Shown here piece after piece: positions 21,190 through 31,617 of a stretch of DNA of 64,000 nt (within the stretch, counting starts at the first letter, position 1; the number at the start of each line of letters is the position of its first letter). The notes under the pieces are model-generated. The model searched no databases. It saw nothing but the letters and a program-made list of their open reading frames with translations, and was not told where the DNA came from. Source of the stretch: Cristatella mucedo (lineage: Eukaryota; Bryozoa; Phylactolaemata; Cristatellidae); contig WPIO01000004.1 of NCBI GenBank assembly GCA_009760855.2, positions 4,188,501 through 4,252,500 of the forward strand, read 5' to 3'. A program made the translations under genes and the position numbers.

Positions 21190-22015
21190 GAGTACTACTG
21201 TTTGATAATTTTTCTCTAACGCTTCCCTTTGTATCGTTTAGGAAATATCTAACGTGTTTGTCTTTCATCGCTAGTTTTCTAATAATCGTGTGCTTAGTTA
21301 AACTCTGTAATAGATCTGTTGCTCTTCTTCTTTTTTCCTCTCCGCCTTCACCTGGTTCTAGTAAGTATCTGACAGTCTTTCAGAGTTCTAATAACTCTTC
21401 TTGTTTTCCTACTTTTCTGTGGAACTCCGGTTTCTTTTGGGCGACTCTTTCTTTTTCATAGATTTTGCTGGTTCTTTTCTTGCTTTTTTTGTAATGTTAT
21501 TATTCAGGTAATCTGTATCTTAGATAAATTCTTAATCCACTCCTAGTTTCTGGTATGATCTCCTTTGTTCAGACTTTCTAATTTCTTTTCATACTGTGCA
21601 ATGAAAGCCCTTTCTGTTATTGTTCGATTCATTCTCTCAACTAATGTAACACTTTGTTTGCTAGTTGCTTCTATAACATGTGTTCCATGTCTATTAATTT
21701 CTTTCTTGAAGTCTCCTTTGAAATCTGATCCAGGATCTGCTTATATCTTCTTCGGTCATTCTAAAGGACTCTTTATGTAAATGTCAACTACCGCTTGCGT
21801 TACTTTTTTCGATGATTTGGTTTTAAGTGGTCTTGAGTCTTTATACTGACTAGCAACGTCAATCACACTTAATGCATATTTATATCCCGAATAAGTTGGC
21901 ATATAGATCTGCTTGATGACTTTCATTAGGCACTACTGTGTCAAGGAAACCACGAGGAATTACTTTCTGTCTTGGTTTGTATACCTGGCTTATATCTGAA
22001 TCCGGATCATACTTA
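21190..22015 (-). pseudogene. retroviral-type integrase remnant (Polinton-like)
   Basis: On the minus strand this interval carries a recognisable rve-type integrase core spread over several frames. The first catalytic segment (YKYALSVIDVASQYKDSRPL, about 21,815-21,875) has the aromatic-rich strand and the D-x-A-S-x-Y pattern of Polinton integrases. About 60 codons later come the D-x-G-S-x-F segment and the ERMNRT segment (about 21,630-21,650) that normally follows the last acidic residue. In Polintons this enzyme joins the element ends to the host chromosome. Several stops and frame changes make it non-functional. The C-terminal region towards 21,190 is too decayed to assign. Confidence 0.7.
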
Positions 22016-22165
22016 CCTTCTTTTTTCTCTTTTAAAGTAAAAATTACATTCTATTGAAATGGAAACATTTTTTAAAGTGTGTTCTCAAACTTTATCAGAA
22101 AAAGAATATCTGGAGACAGATCACCTAGAGTGTAAAAAAATTAAAGAAGGAAAAAGTTAAAAGAT

Positions 22166-22306
22166 GCACTACCATGTGAGATCTGTGACCTTGAAAGTAC
22201 TGAAGCAGAATTTGATTCAGTCATCCTTCGTAACAACCGAATAATATGTGCTGATTGTCATTATTATACTAATAACTTTTCAAAAAAGCCTACTAAGATA
22301 TATTGA
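22166..22306 (+). other. short Cys-rich (CxxC...CxxC) frame
   Basis: The 46 codons to TGA at 22,304-22,306 include PCEICDLES, a 20-residue spacer, then IICADCHYY: two CxxC pairs, as in a small zinc-binding fold. It is open upstream into a Lys-rich stretch with no clear start. Unassigned; possibly a small gene of the Polinton-like element. Confidence 0.35.
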
Positions 22307-22866
22307 TTAACAAGAAAGCCCTTTAAAAAAGATGTTCCGAAATATATCATTACCACCAATGTTGCGCCCATGAAACCATTTGCTCTATTGTGAAACTATT
22401 TTCACTTATCAAAGGTAAGCGCAAAGCTACAGGAATAAAAGAACTGTTTTAATCTTGAATTTGTATTTCTCACGTGAGTACATAGCTGAACAAAAGATTG
22501 ATTTTTAAATTTCCTAGATTATCAATAAAGTTCTAGCCAGTAGGCAATCTATTAAAAAATGCTTAATATTTAAAATCTGTTCAAGTAGTATTGCTCGTAC
22601 TTCACCAAAAACAACAAAAGTATCAGAACTCGGCCTCAGATAAACACAATTAGACGAACCAACAACCATCACACTTAACATTAAATTATTAAAGGAGGAG
22701 CACTTTTATTATTCCATTATCAGAATAATTAACCGAAGTTTTTATAAAAGAATTCATTGACCTTGGATTAAACTAAACTTGTATCACTTCTGCTATTTGT
22801 TTATTGTTTTATCAACATAACCCTTCGTGGCAGCGTCGCTAGAATTAACAGCATAACTAGCATTAA
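22307..22866. other. AT-rich spacer, unassigned
   Basis: No domain recognised; broken short frames only. Part of the Polinton-like relic up to the LINE-A insertion. Confidence 0.4.
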
Positions 22867-23712
22867 CATATTCCAAAGCGACCTCTCGTTAGACGACCAT
22901 ATCAGCGCCACAGTCAAATCTGCCTATTTTCAGCTTCATAACATTGCTAAAATTCGGGCTTGTTTAGATAATGATACCACGTCCAAGTTGGTCCATGCAT
23001 TCGTGACATCTCGTCTCGACTTCTGCAACTCACTGCTCACTGGCCTACCAGCATGTGCGATCAGGCGATTGCAGCTGGTGCAAAACTCTGCAGCTAGGCT
23101 TGTCTTTCGTGAGCGTCGCAGTTGCCACGTCACACCACTTCTCGCCGACCTGCACTGGCTACCAGTCAAGCAACGGATTGACTTCAAGGTTTTGTCGCTC
23201 ACTTTTAGGTCCCTTCATTCTATGGCTCCAGCCTATCTGTCAGATATACTACCCCATCAGGCCAAGCATCGTACCACCCGCTTTTCGGAATCCAACAGTG
23301 TACTATTACCTCTTACAAACCTCAAATTCTTTGAAGTCCGTGCATTCAGTTCGTATGCTCCCAAAGCCTGGAACTCCCTCCCGACCTGCGTCAGAACATC
23401 CCCTGACCTGACCTCATTTAAAAGGAACTTAAAAACACACCTATTTAGGACAGCATATAGTGGGTCCCTGTGATTCGCCCTTCATGTGCTTATGCGTGCT
23501 GACACTGTGCATGCTGCCACTAACCTCAATTGCATGCTGACCCTGTGCATGTCACCCCTAACCATATTATTCATTTTGTTTGTTTTTCAAGCATGATTTT
23601 ACTCACCATTCAATTGCATTTCCCTTTGCAGCAAAGGTAAAGCGCTAGAGAGAGAGATTAAGTTCTCTGAGGGCGCTTTATCAAGTGATTATTATTATTA
23701 TTATTATTATTA
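22867..23712 (+). mobile_element. LINE-A insertion in the Polinton-like relic, 5'-truncated
   Basis: Begins at ATATTCCAAAGCGACCTCTC and keeps an open frame 22,988-23,473 (161 codons), then the 3' UTR, stem-loop and ATT tail (23,688-23,712). It is almost identical to the 3' kilobase of the copy at 43.8-44.97 kb, including the Val-Leu-Leu-Pro-Leu-Thr variant, so both belong to one subfamily. Confidence 0.92.
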
Positions 23713-24760
23713 ACAGGATCAGCAACATTAAATGTATAATTGCCGCTCATATTTAAGGAAGTAGTAGTAGGACTACCATTCAAAATCACATCTCGCTTTA
23801 GGCCTCCGTATGTTACACAAAAGTCATCAGGAAGAACAGTTGAAATAGTTTTGATTGCATTCCAATAAGTCAAAGTAATAGCAAATCCATTCCAGTTCAG
23901 GTCTCTTCTCATACTAGATTTACTAAAATAATTACGTAACTGGCTAACGTTTACAGCATCTGAGGATTTACTCCGGGTGCAAGATTGGCAGTAGTTACTT
24001 CTTTGAAATCATCTTTTCATTTCCAGCTACCAAGAAATTAGAATCAGCGTAATATTTCGTAACAGCATCACTTGGGTTTACTGGGTAAATGTCCAAAATG
24101 TACAAAACGGTTACCATTTGTATCGATATCAGACAATAAATACCCATTCAATTTTTCAAGTAACCACTAAGATCTACTTTGCGATTCATCCATATAATCA
24201 GCTATTAAAACTTTAGACTTGTCTAACACTTCTTTAACTATAGGAATTATTCTTGCAAATCTCCCTGATCTGGCTCTTCTAATATTTGTATCAAAGACCT
24301 TCTGACGTAATACTTTATATCGTAACCCGAATTTACTTGGTTATTAAATTTGCCATACTTACTTATGATATCAAACTCGAAGTAAAAGTATTTCATTTTT
24401 GCCAACAAAAACATAAAAAAGGACTTCTAACGGGCATATCAAATCCGTTGCTTGTTGAAATTCCAACATTTCCGGCGGCAATGTATGCAACTGGAGCCTC
24501 TTTACAGTTTAGACCTGTTACTAAAAATTCAAATTCTGAGTAAAAGCATTCCTGCAAATCTAAAGCATGAAGCCCAAGCAAATACTGCACATGCTAGTGC
24601 TTTGGAATAACTCCGTCTTCTATCTGCCTTCTTCAAGGGCATTTTATTTCAACTAAAGTTGAATTTTCAATTATTCCATCAGGAGGATACCTGTAAACTC
24701 CGTCACGACTAAAGCAATCATTTACATGTTCTAGCTTAACACCGAGTTTCATTTCTAAAA
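23713..24760 (-). pseudogene. capsid-region remnant (minor capsid or distal major capsid)
   Basis: Broken minus-strand frames lie directly beyond the major-capsid motif region: RRDLNWNGFAITLTYWNAIK (from about 23,905) with a Gly/Ser/Thr-rich beta-type end (TTTSLNMSGNYTFNVADPV), and FEFLVTGLNCKEAPVAYIAA (about 24,470-24,545). Strand-rich composition and position suit a Polinton minor capsid protein or the distal part of the major capsid protein. I cannot tell which. Multiple stops. Confidence 0.4.
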
Positions 24761-24776
24761 TTATCTAGCAATTGGC

Positions 24777-26160
24777 TCAAATACTTTGCCAAAAAGCATC
24801 GTAGGAAACTTCCTGCCTGAGTTTGCAATATATTTTTTTTAGTTTTTGTATTGCCATTATTTCTGTATCTGTTTCACTTTGGCCACCAAATACCATCTCG
24901 TTTCCTAGCACTGAATACACTTCTGATCCGCCAATGTTCAAAGCCATAGATTGCTTCCATTCTTCTAAACCTTGCACAAAACCAAATTTTTCCATTTTAT
25001 GTCTATGCTAAATTTTATTCCGTTTCAACATTTCCATAAACTCACGATCCTTTCATGCAGGTAAACTAGCTTCCGTTTCCATTAGAAGTCAACTCCGCAG
25101 TGTCTTCTCAACAGATGATAAGCGCAATGTACGATTATAGTTGTTTGTTGAGCACCAGCTGAGGCAGCAGGAATCGTTTCATTGAATTCAATACTAACAT
25201 TAAGTCATGTAGTATTTCTTAAAGGTTATTCATTGTATTGCAAGTCAATTACATGAATTGGGTAAGAACTTAACCATTCAAGATAAGTAACGCCAACAGG
25301 TTCAGTTACTTCATTAAGACCAAGGAGTTGTTTCCTGAATTCAGTGAAGTCTAAATACTCCGTTGACCATTTCACATCTTTTGGATAACTACTTCTTGCT
25401 AAAGAGGATATTAAGTCGAACCATTTGCCAATACAACAACGTTCTTAATATTGCTATGATTGTAAGTACAAGGATTTCCAGTGCAACTACGCTATTTATC
25501 GAAACCTTGCGCAGCCACAATTAACCATCGAACTTTGTCAATTGTATTCAACCATCGAACTTTGTCAATTGTATTCTGAACTGACACGAGTACGAGTGTA
25601 CTTCCTTGCCTTGGCTCAAGCTTGTTAGAATCATATTTTCATACATAACGCCATAAACTCTGTAATTCAGTTTCTTTCCTCACTCACTAGAGATTTCTTC
25701 TAGACTTCTTTTCAATACTAAGAGCAGGTGTTATACATGGAACCACGAGTCTCACCTTTGAAATACTAAACTTAAAAACATTCCAAACACCATCGCCGTT
25801 ATTTATTGCAAGTGCGCCTGCTTCTCCTACAACCGACTCTCTTATTCCTACTGTGGTTGCAGTATTAGCAGCAAGTCCTGTTGCTCCTTTCGTTATAGCA
25901 TCGTAATCAAATCATCCGACTCGTGTAAGTTCAAGGTTAAATGGAATTTTATAAATAGTTCTATTCATATCAGCACAGAATAATGATAATCTAGACAAAG
26001 GCAGTGAGATACTAAAAGTTGCAACAGTTTCTGCTAAAGTAAAGCAAAGTCCTCTTCGATATACAAACCCAATATTAAAAGCAGTTGCTCATACTGCATT
26101 AGGACTAGTGTAATTTTTTATTCCTGTATTCATATCATCTAAAGAATTTGCTTAATTTTT
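24777..26160 (-). pseudogene. Polinton-like major capsid protein remnant
   Basis: The minus-strand frame at about 25,918-26,034 reads PLSRLSLFCADMNRTIY with neighbouring hydrophobic strands. This matches the conserved PLS-x-x-x-x-F-C-x-D-x-x-x-x-I-Y block of Polinton/adintovirus major capsid proteins (double jelly-roll fold), which build the icosahedral shell. Downstream minus frames (SISKVRLVVPCITPAL; then MALNIGGSEVYSVLGNEMVF at 24,885-24,945) look like continuing strands. Stops and indels interrupt the gene many times. A protein of this family is usually over 500 residues, and the interval is about the right size. Confidence 0.62.
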
Positions 26161-26194
26161 CTTCCACCCAGTTGCAGGTCCTTGTAATGCAATG

Positions 26195-27190
26195 TAATGT
26201 AGTAATTTATCTCCGTCTGTAACTCTACAAAGTCATAAAGACCATGTGGGTGTTATGCAGGAGTTTTGTATAGCGCACTCACAGCCTAAGCGGTTTTCGG
26301 TACGCATTCGGTAGCCAACAGACTTCGTCTTACGCAACAAAAAGAAAGTGGGAAGCATAGCACAGTCAGGAGAACAGTTGAGGTGGTGGAAATGGAAGTA
26401 TGGAAGTATGGAAGCATGAAAGTAGCACCTTAGGACCGCTGAAAAGGATGAGCCATAGTCGGCAGTAGGGGAGTAGTTGTCGTTGCGCAAAAATTGTGGA
26501 AGCGAGTTCCACAGTCTAGGACCTGCAGAGCTAAAGCTTCTGTCGCCAATGGTCTTAAAGCGGAGGAATAAAAAAGCTAATTTATTGTCCGTACAGGACC
26601 TGAGGGCGCGAACAGGCTGAAACTGGTGCAGCAGTTCAGCTAGATACGAAGGAGCCAAGCCGTGGCGGGCCTTGTGGGTCAGCGTATAAACTTTGCTCTG
26701 AATCCGTTGCTCAACCGGCATCCATCCTAGCTGTTTTAGCAAAGGAGACACGTGCTCAAACCTCTGGGACTTGAAGACTAGCCTTGCAGCCATATTCATA
26801 GTCAGCTGCAGTGGTCTAATTGCTTTCTTTGATAGCCCAGCCAAAAGAGAATTGCAATAATCAAGCCGAGACAGAACTAAGGAGCTAGTTAAATTTTTTA
26901 CAAGCCACTGTGGAAGACAGCTCCTAATCTTGGATAGGGATCGGACGTGAGGGCTAGCTGTAGGAGCAGTCTTCTGAATGAAGCTTTTAAAATTGAGGCA
27001 GCTGTCGAAAACGACACCTAAATTTTGAGCACGTTGTGATAGTCGCACATCAGCATCAGCTATTAAAAGAGTATAATCAGCCACACACTTAGGGTGTCCT
27101 ATGAGCAGCAGTTTCGGTTCTATGGTCATTTAATTTCAGGAAGTTTTCCGACATCCAGGATCGAATATCGGCAAGGCAAGCATTCAGTTT
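26195..27190 (-). mobile_element. LINE-B fragment, 5'-truncated
   Basis: A minus frame of 298 codons (27,129-26,233) covers the LINE-B C-terminal domain; the RT core is absent. The 3' end at 26,195-26,235 reads ...CAGACGGAGATAAATTACTA, with ATTAC-type repeats. It bounds the Polinton-like relic on the right. Confidence 0.92.
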
Positions 27191-27212
27191 CTCTCATTCA
27201 AGCATTCAGTTT

Positions 27213-28190
27213 CTATGGCAGCAAATTTTCTAAAACTAAACGATGATAAAACTAACTTAATATTTATGGGCGAACCCAGTGTGATTCAGAGATTGAAAAG
27301 GCTGACTCTCAAAATTGGCTCTGCCAGCATATCTCCAGTTGAATCAGCTCGAAATCTAGGTGTCATATTCCAAAGCGACCTCTCGTTAGACGACCATATC
27401 AGCGCCACAGTCAAATCTGCCTATTTTCAGCTTCATAACATTGCTAAAATTCGAGCTTGTTTAGATAATGATACCACGTCCAAGTTGGTCCATGCATTCG
27501 TGACATCTCGTCTCGACTTCTGCAACTCACTGCTTACTGGCCTACCAGCATGTGCGATCAGGCGATTGCAGCTGGTGCAAAACTCTGCAGCTAGGCTTGT
27601 CTTTCGTGAGCGTCGCAGTTGCCACGTCACACCTCTTCTCACTGACCTGTAGGGATACCAGTCAAGCAACAGATTGACTTCAAGGTTTTGTCGCTCACTT
27701 TTAGGTCACTTCATTCTATGGCTCCAGCCTATCTCTCCGACATACTCCCCCATCAGGCCAAGCATCGTACCACCCGCTTTTCGGAATCCAACAGTGTACA
27801 AATATCTCGTACAAACAAATCAAAATCAAATCCTCAAATCCTTTGGAGACCGTGCCTTTAGTTCGTATGCTCTCCAAGCCTGGAACACACTCCAGACCTG
27901 CGTCACATCTGCTGACTTGTTCGCATTTAAAAAGAAACTAAACAAGCATCTATTTATCACAGCATTTAGTGGTTGGATGCCTTCCTTTATGCGATTCTGC
28001 GTGCTGACAACGTGCTGCCACTCACCATACTTGCATGCTGAAGCTGTGCACGTCATCTCTAACCATGTTATTCTTGTTGTTTATCGAGCATGATACCACT
28101 AACAATTCCACCGCGCTTCCTTTGCAGCAAATGTAAAGTGCCTAGAAAGAGATGGAGTTCTCTGGGGGCGCTTTACTTCCTCCCTCATAT
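27213..28190 (+). mobile_element. LINE-A fragment, head-to-head with LINE-B
   Basis: Starts ATGGCAGCAAATTTTCTAAA at 27,215 and is open for 145 codons to 27,652, where GACCTGTAGGG introduces a stop. It then continues out of frame to the 3' UTR and stem-loop remnant. The 5' end almost touches the 5' end of the minus-strand LINE-B. Confidence 0.9.
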
Positions 28191-28491
28191 AGCACGTAGC
28201 ATGTACGCTTTGTTTTTGCACTCTCGAGCATCTCGGTTGAAAGTTACGAACCCACCCGACAGCTGGCGGGAGTTTACTGTGGATGGATGTCCCCTCGAAG
28301 ATGCCGCTGACGCATGGATTTGGTGTCATGTGCGCCTGCGGCTCTCGAGAGCCTGAGGCTGCCTGAGGCTGCCTGACCTCTCGTTGGGTGTCGGCTCAGT
28401 GCTCGCAAGCTGCTGCTGCGTCAAGCTCTCTCACACAAACACACTACATGCAATACAAAAATTCAGGACACAGGGAATTTGTCAGTGTGCA
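28191..28491 (+). repeat. GC-rich repeat shared with 39.19-39.33 kb
   Basis: The GCCTGAGGCTGCCTGAGGCT run, CTCTCGTTGGGTGTCGGCTC, CTCAGTGCTCGCAAGCTGCT and the stretch to about 28,475 recur at 39,190-39,330 with small changes. The unit contains a 10-bp GGCTGCCTGA/C repeat (two to three copies here, six there). Nature unknown. Confidence 0.7.
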
Positions 28492-28577
28492 TGTACCTGC
28501 TTCCACTATGCCTGCTGCTGGCGGATGTCACCACCAAACATTGGTGATGCTATCAGTGCAGTATCTGTAAAGTGCTT

Positions 28578-28609
<32 letters not shown>

Positions 28610-28673
28610 GGGGAGAGAGAGAGTTCACTGATGGCGCTATACAAATACATTATTATCATTACCCTATGCATAC
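28492..28673 (+). mobile_element. LINE-A-related 3' tail at the duplication boundary
   Basis: From GTGTGCATGTACCTGCTTCC this matches 51,624-51,794, including the GA-expanded stem-loop and CATTATTATCATTACCC end. To the left the two loci differ: here the GC-rich repeat, there the rest of the LINE 3' end. The duplication breakpoint therefore lies at about 28,491 within a LINE 3' UTR. Confidence 0.8.
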
Positions 28674-28959
28674 TGTAACGCCGAAGGCTCGGCGGAGTAA
28701 GCTTGACCTGCCGCTTACCTAGTGGCGTAGCCTATCGCCTAATGCCGTTCGGTGCGCGCCTACGCGCAATAAGCTGGCCGCCACGAAACGAGCGTTTCTG
28801 GCTCTGACCTGCTTACCGTTACTAAACGGGAACGTGAGTCCGCGGCGTGAATTGGAAAGCGAGACACACAGATTGGGGATTTTACTGAACTTTATTCGCA
28901 AGCGTAAAAAGTCGCTGCGCGTCTAGTTCAGCTTTATCTCCACACTCCTCGCACGTTCT

Positions 28960-29460
28960 CAACTGCACCAACATTCTTGCGGAGGGAATACTCCTCCACA
29001 CTAAGCGCGACCCGGACCCTAAACCCTAACGGGTGAACTAGGAATCCGTTCCTGCCTGTGCCGAAGGAATACCCCAAACACGCCAACTTAAAACACTTGC
29101 GGAGGGAATACTCATCCGCACTGAAGCGCGTACCGGAGTCTAAACCCTGACCGGTGAACTAGAACTCGGTTTCCACCAGTGCGGCCGGAATACTCCACAC
29201 ACGCCAACTCAAGCACTCCTGCGGAGGAAATACGTCTTGGGGCTACTTACGTGTATAATGGGAAACGACCCAAATAGACGGAGCCCGAACCAGAGTCTAA
29301 ACCCTGACCGGTGAACTAGAACTCGGTTTCCAACAGTGCGACAGGAATATTCCACACGCGCCAACTCAAGCACTCCTGCGGAGGAAATACTTCTCCACAC
29401 TGAAGCGCAAAACGGAGCCCAAACCCTGACCGGTGAACTAGGGCTCCACACACGCCAGCT
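28960..29460 (+). repeat. ~120-bp tandem repeat inside the solo LTR
   Basis: Four degenerate units share TGCGGAGGAAATACTTCTCC, CTGAAGCGC, TAAACCCTGACCGGTGAACT and ACACGCCAACTCAAGCACTC blocks. One unit has a ~50-bp insertion (CTTGGGGCTACTTACGTGTA). They lie upstream of the LTR TATA box, where repeated enhancer units are often found in LTRs. Confidence 0.85.
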
Positions 29461-29712
29461 ACGCCTAGCTCGCACCGGCAAACCCCTATGCCGAGTCCAC
29501 GTGCTAGCGCGCACACAGAACACGAAATGCCAGCTCGGGCGCGATACGACCGTGTTCGGTGGAGTCCACCGAATCCTCCTAGCACTGTCTCGTCCTGTTC
29601 CGTCAATCGCCGGCGAACAGCCCGCCCTCCTCCCTCGCTTTCAGAGAAACGAGTGCGGCGGCGTCGAAGCCGGACCAAAGACTAAAGAGACCCAGAGCGA
29701 GCGTCGCTCGAC

Positions 29713-29718
29713 TATAAA
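29713..29718 (+). promoter_or_regulatory. TATA box of the solo LTR
   Basis: CGACTATAAAATACTTGG gives a good TATAAA match in the 3' third of the LTR, suggesting the U3/R border lies about 30 bp further on. Confidence 0.5.
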
Positions 29719-30149
29719 ATACTTGGCTGAGACAATGGGGCAAGAGCTTAGTGGTATTGGGCCCGACACCATGGCCCATTACGGTAAGGAACTAATACTG
29801 GCACTAGGCCACTGGAATGTCCCCTCTGTCCAGCTTGAATGGCGAATGGGTTCCACACGATTCTTTTTGGACAGAGTGATGGCGAAGGTTGACAGGCCAG
29901 TCAACATCAATCAGCCGCTCCCGCGGGTATCGGACCAATTCTAAAGGCCGACTCGCCACCGCTGGTCAGAGAGCTTCCTGGCTTGCTCTTAAGCGCTTCC
30001 TCTCTAACCGCACTGACGCTCCTCTCTGCTCACTGCAACCGCACTGACGCTCCTCTCTAGCTCACTGCTCCAGGACAAAGGGGCTCTAGCCCGGCGCCGA
30101 ACAGCTCTTGTTCGCGCTAAAATTCAGCCAAGGCCAGCAGGGCGCTACA

Positions 30150-30262
30150 ATACCGAAGGCCGCTTAGACTGTGAGTGCCCTATTCAAAAATTTTCTCCTT
30201 AACACTCACATAGTCTTTGTGGCTTGTGGAGTTACAGACGGAGATAAATTACGTTACACTGC
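30150..30262 (+). mobile_element. LINE-B 3' tail
   Basis: CCGAAGGCCGCTTAGACTGT...CAGACGGAGATAAATTACGT is the LINE-B terminus. The solo LTR and, before it, a LINE-A-type tail separate it from the upstream LINE-B sequence, which is preserved at the paralogous locus (51.3-51.47 kb). Confidence 0.88.
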
Positions 30263-30720
30263 ATTAACCGTAGAAGAGAGACTTGGTGGAAGAGGCTCCT
30301 TCTCGTACTCCACCAGCTTGCGTTTCACCTCCTCCACATGCATTCCGAGAAGACGCCGCCCTCGCGTGGCGACGCAGCGAGGAGACGAGAGCGGAGACGA
30401 GACAGCAGGCTAGGACGCTTTGGCGAACGACGCCAAAGGTGCGATTCCGCCAGCCGCGCGTGCACGTCGAAGCTCTCAGCCGACTCAGGCGTCAGGACTG
30501 CAGCGCGGACCGCGGCTACGAGGCTCGAGAGTCGTCTGCCTCCGCGCCATTCCGGGAGCGTTTCCTGCGAGCGGCGGCGACGACGCGAAGCACCTACGCA
30601 GCTGCAGAGCAAGCATTCACCGCAGCAGCTCGTTCGACAGATTATGTAGAGCTCGCAGCGGTCCCCGCGACGCCCCAGCCCGGCCGGTAAAACCACCGCG
30701 CCGACAGCAATAGCGGACGA
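30263..30720 (+). other. GC-rich region with long frames, coding status doubtful
   Basis: Frames are open on both strands (for example 30,283-30,690 plus, 135 codons, Ala/Arg/Glu-rich; 30,696-30,325 minus). The paralogous unit has about 68 bp extra at 52,042-52,115, not a multiple of three by my count, and a minus frame open here carries a stop there. It may be a CpG-rich upstream region of the thioredoxin gene rather than a gene. Confidence 0.35.
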
Positions 30721-31280
30721 AACCGTAGGGCCCCAGCTGGAGCCGCTGGTATAATAACCGTTGATGTACGTCGATTCGGCTAGGCCGACGGCGGCCGCGC
30801 GTGCGAGCTCGATCTGGGCGGGGCACCGGACTGGTAAATGAATTTCAGTTTATGGTCACTCGTGGCTTCCTTAAACTTGGACGTCGAGTTAGTGCACAGA
30901 GTTGAGGGACGCGAGTCCTGTTTTGAAATTCTTGACGGACAGCAGTCCTGAGGGGGGTGCCGCAGGGAAAGTGTAAGAAACTGATAACATGTGACTGCTA
31001 GTAACTGGTGTAGGAAAGCGTTCGCGGTGGATGCATCTATTTTGCGAATGCACTTTGTGGGCACTGACGGCCTTTCAGCTGATCTGGCGGCTTACCCTTC
31101 CGTCGATCTGCACATCCCGCAGATGCCACGCATGGGCTCAAAAGGTCTACTCCACGAGACCTCGTAACCAATAGCGGCGCTGCAGCTAACAGCTTCCGCT
31201 AGCCTCGCTCTCGCCGTCGCTTCCGGTCAGGGTAGTGGTTTTTAGCGGGCATCGTTCGGTAAATTGGTTGCAGAAAGAAA
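30721..31280 (+). promoter_or_regulatory. upstream region of thioredoxin gene 1
   Basis: No TATA box is obvious. AACCAATAGCGGCG (about 31,167-31,180) contains a CCAAT box, and the sequence is GC-rich. TTGGTTGCAG ends 10 bases before the ATG, so an intron in the 5' UTR, or a spliced leader if the species uses one, would join immediately upstream of the start codon. Confidence 0.4.
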
Positions 31281-31520
31281 ATGGTTTTAGAAGTGACTAC
31301 TGTGGTGAGTAAACCTATCTAACTCGTGTAAAAAAGCGTGTGCATTGTTTTTATCAATGTTGTGAACGCGCACGGTGGGGCACTGGTAGCCTTTCAGCTG
31401 ACCTGCTTGCGTTCCCTCCATCGATCGTCAGCTCTCTACGCACAAAGCAACCTCGGTGCGTTAGCTGTACCGCAAAGGCTACATCTGAGTAGTGCATTTG
31501 TGTGCGAAACGTCTTCGCTT

Positions 31521-31617
<97 letters not shown>

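Larger units (their letters stand above)
18946..26190. mobile_element. Polinton/Maverick-like relic
   Basis: A 7.2-kb AT-rich block, unlike its flanks, containing a retroviral-type integrase remnant (minus, 21.2-22.0 kb), a capsid region (minus, 23.7-26.2 kb) whose motif matches Polinton/adintovirus major capsid proteins, and several small plus-strand frames. These genes together occur in Polintons. Neither a B-family polymerase, a packaging ATPase nor a protease was recognised, so the relic is partial. Stops and frame changes occur throughout. LINE-A has inserted at 22,867-23,712, and LINE-B bounds it at 26,195. The right terminal repeat was not found. Confidence 0.72.
28674..30149. mobile_element. 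solo LTR, 1,476 bp, with exact empty site in the paralogous unit
   Basis: Element ends are TGTAACGCC...GGCGCTACA (imperfect TG...CA inverted ends, 8 of 9 matching). ATAC precedes (28,670-28,673) and follows it (30,150-30,153). The paralogous locus reads ...CTATGCATACCGAAGG at 51,785-51,800 with a single ATAC. A TG...CA unit with a 4-bp target duplication and no internal gag-pol is a solo LTR of a Gypsy-type element. It contains a TATA box (TATAAA, 29,713-29,718) and a ~120-bp internal tandem repeat. Its orientation is probably plus from the TATA box. A 202-codon frame inside (29,336-29,944) has no recognised domain. Confidence 0.88.

Noticed and set aside
28999-29035. CCCTAAACCCTAAC resembling telomeric repeat
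   Set aside because: Only two imperfect units, and they belong to the LTR's 120-bp repeat (TAAACCCTGACC in the other units).
29336-29944. 202-codon frame as a host gene
   Set aside because: It lies wholly inside the solo LTR, which the paralogous empty site defines precisely.
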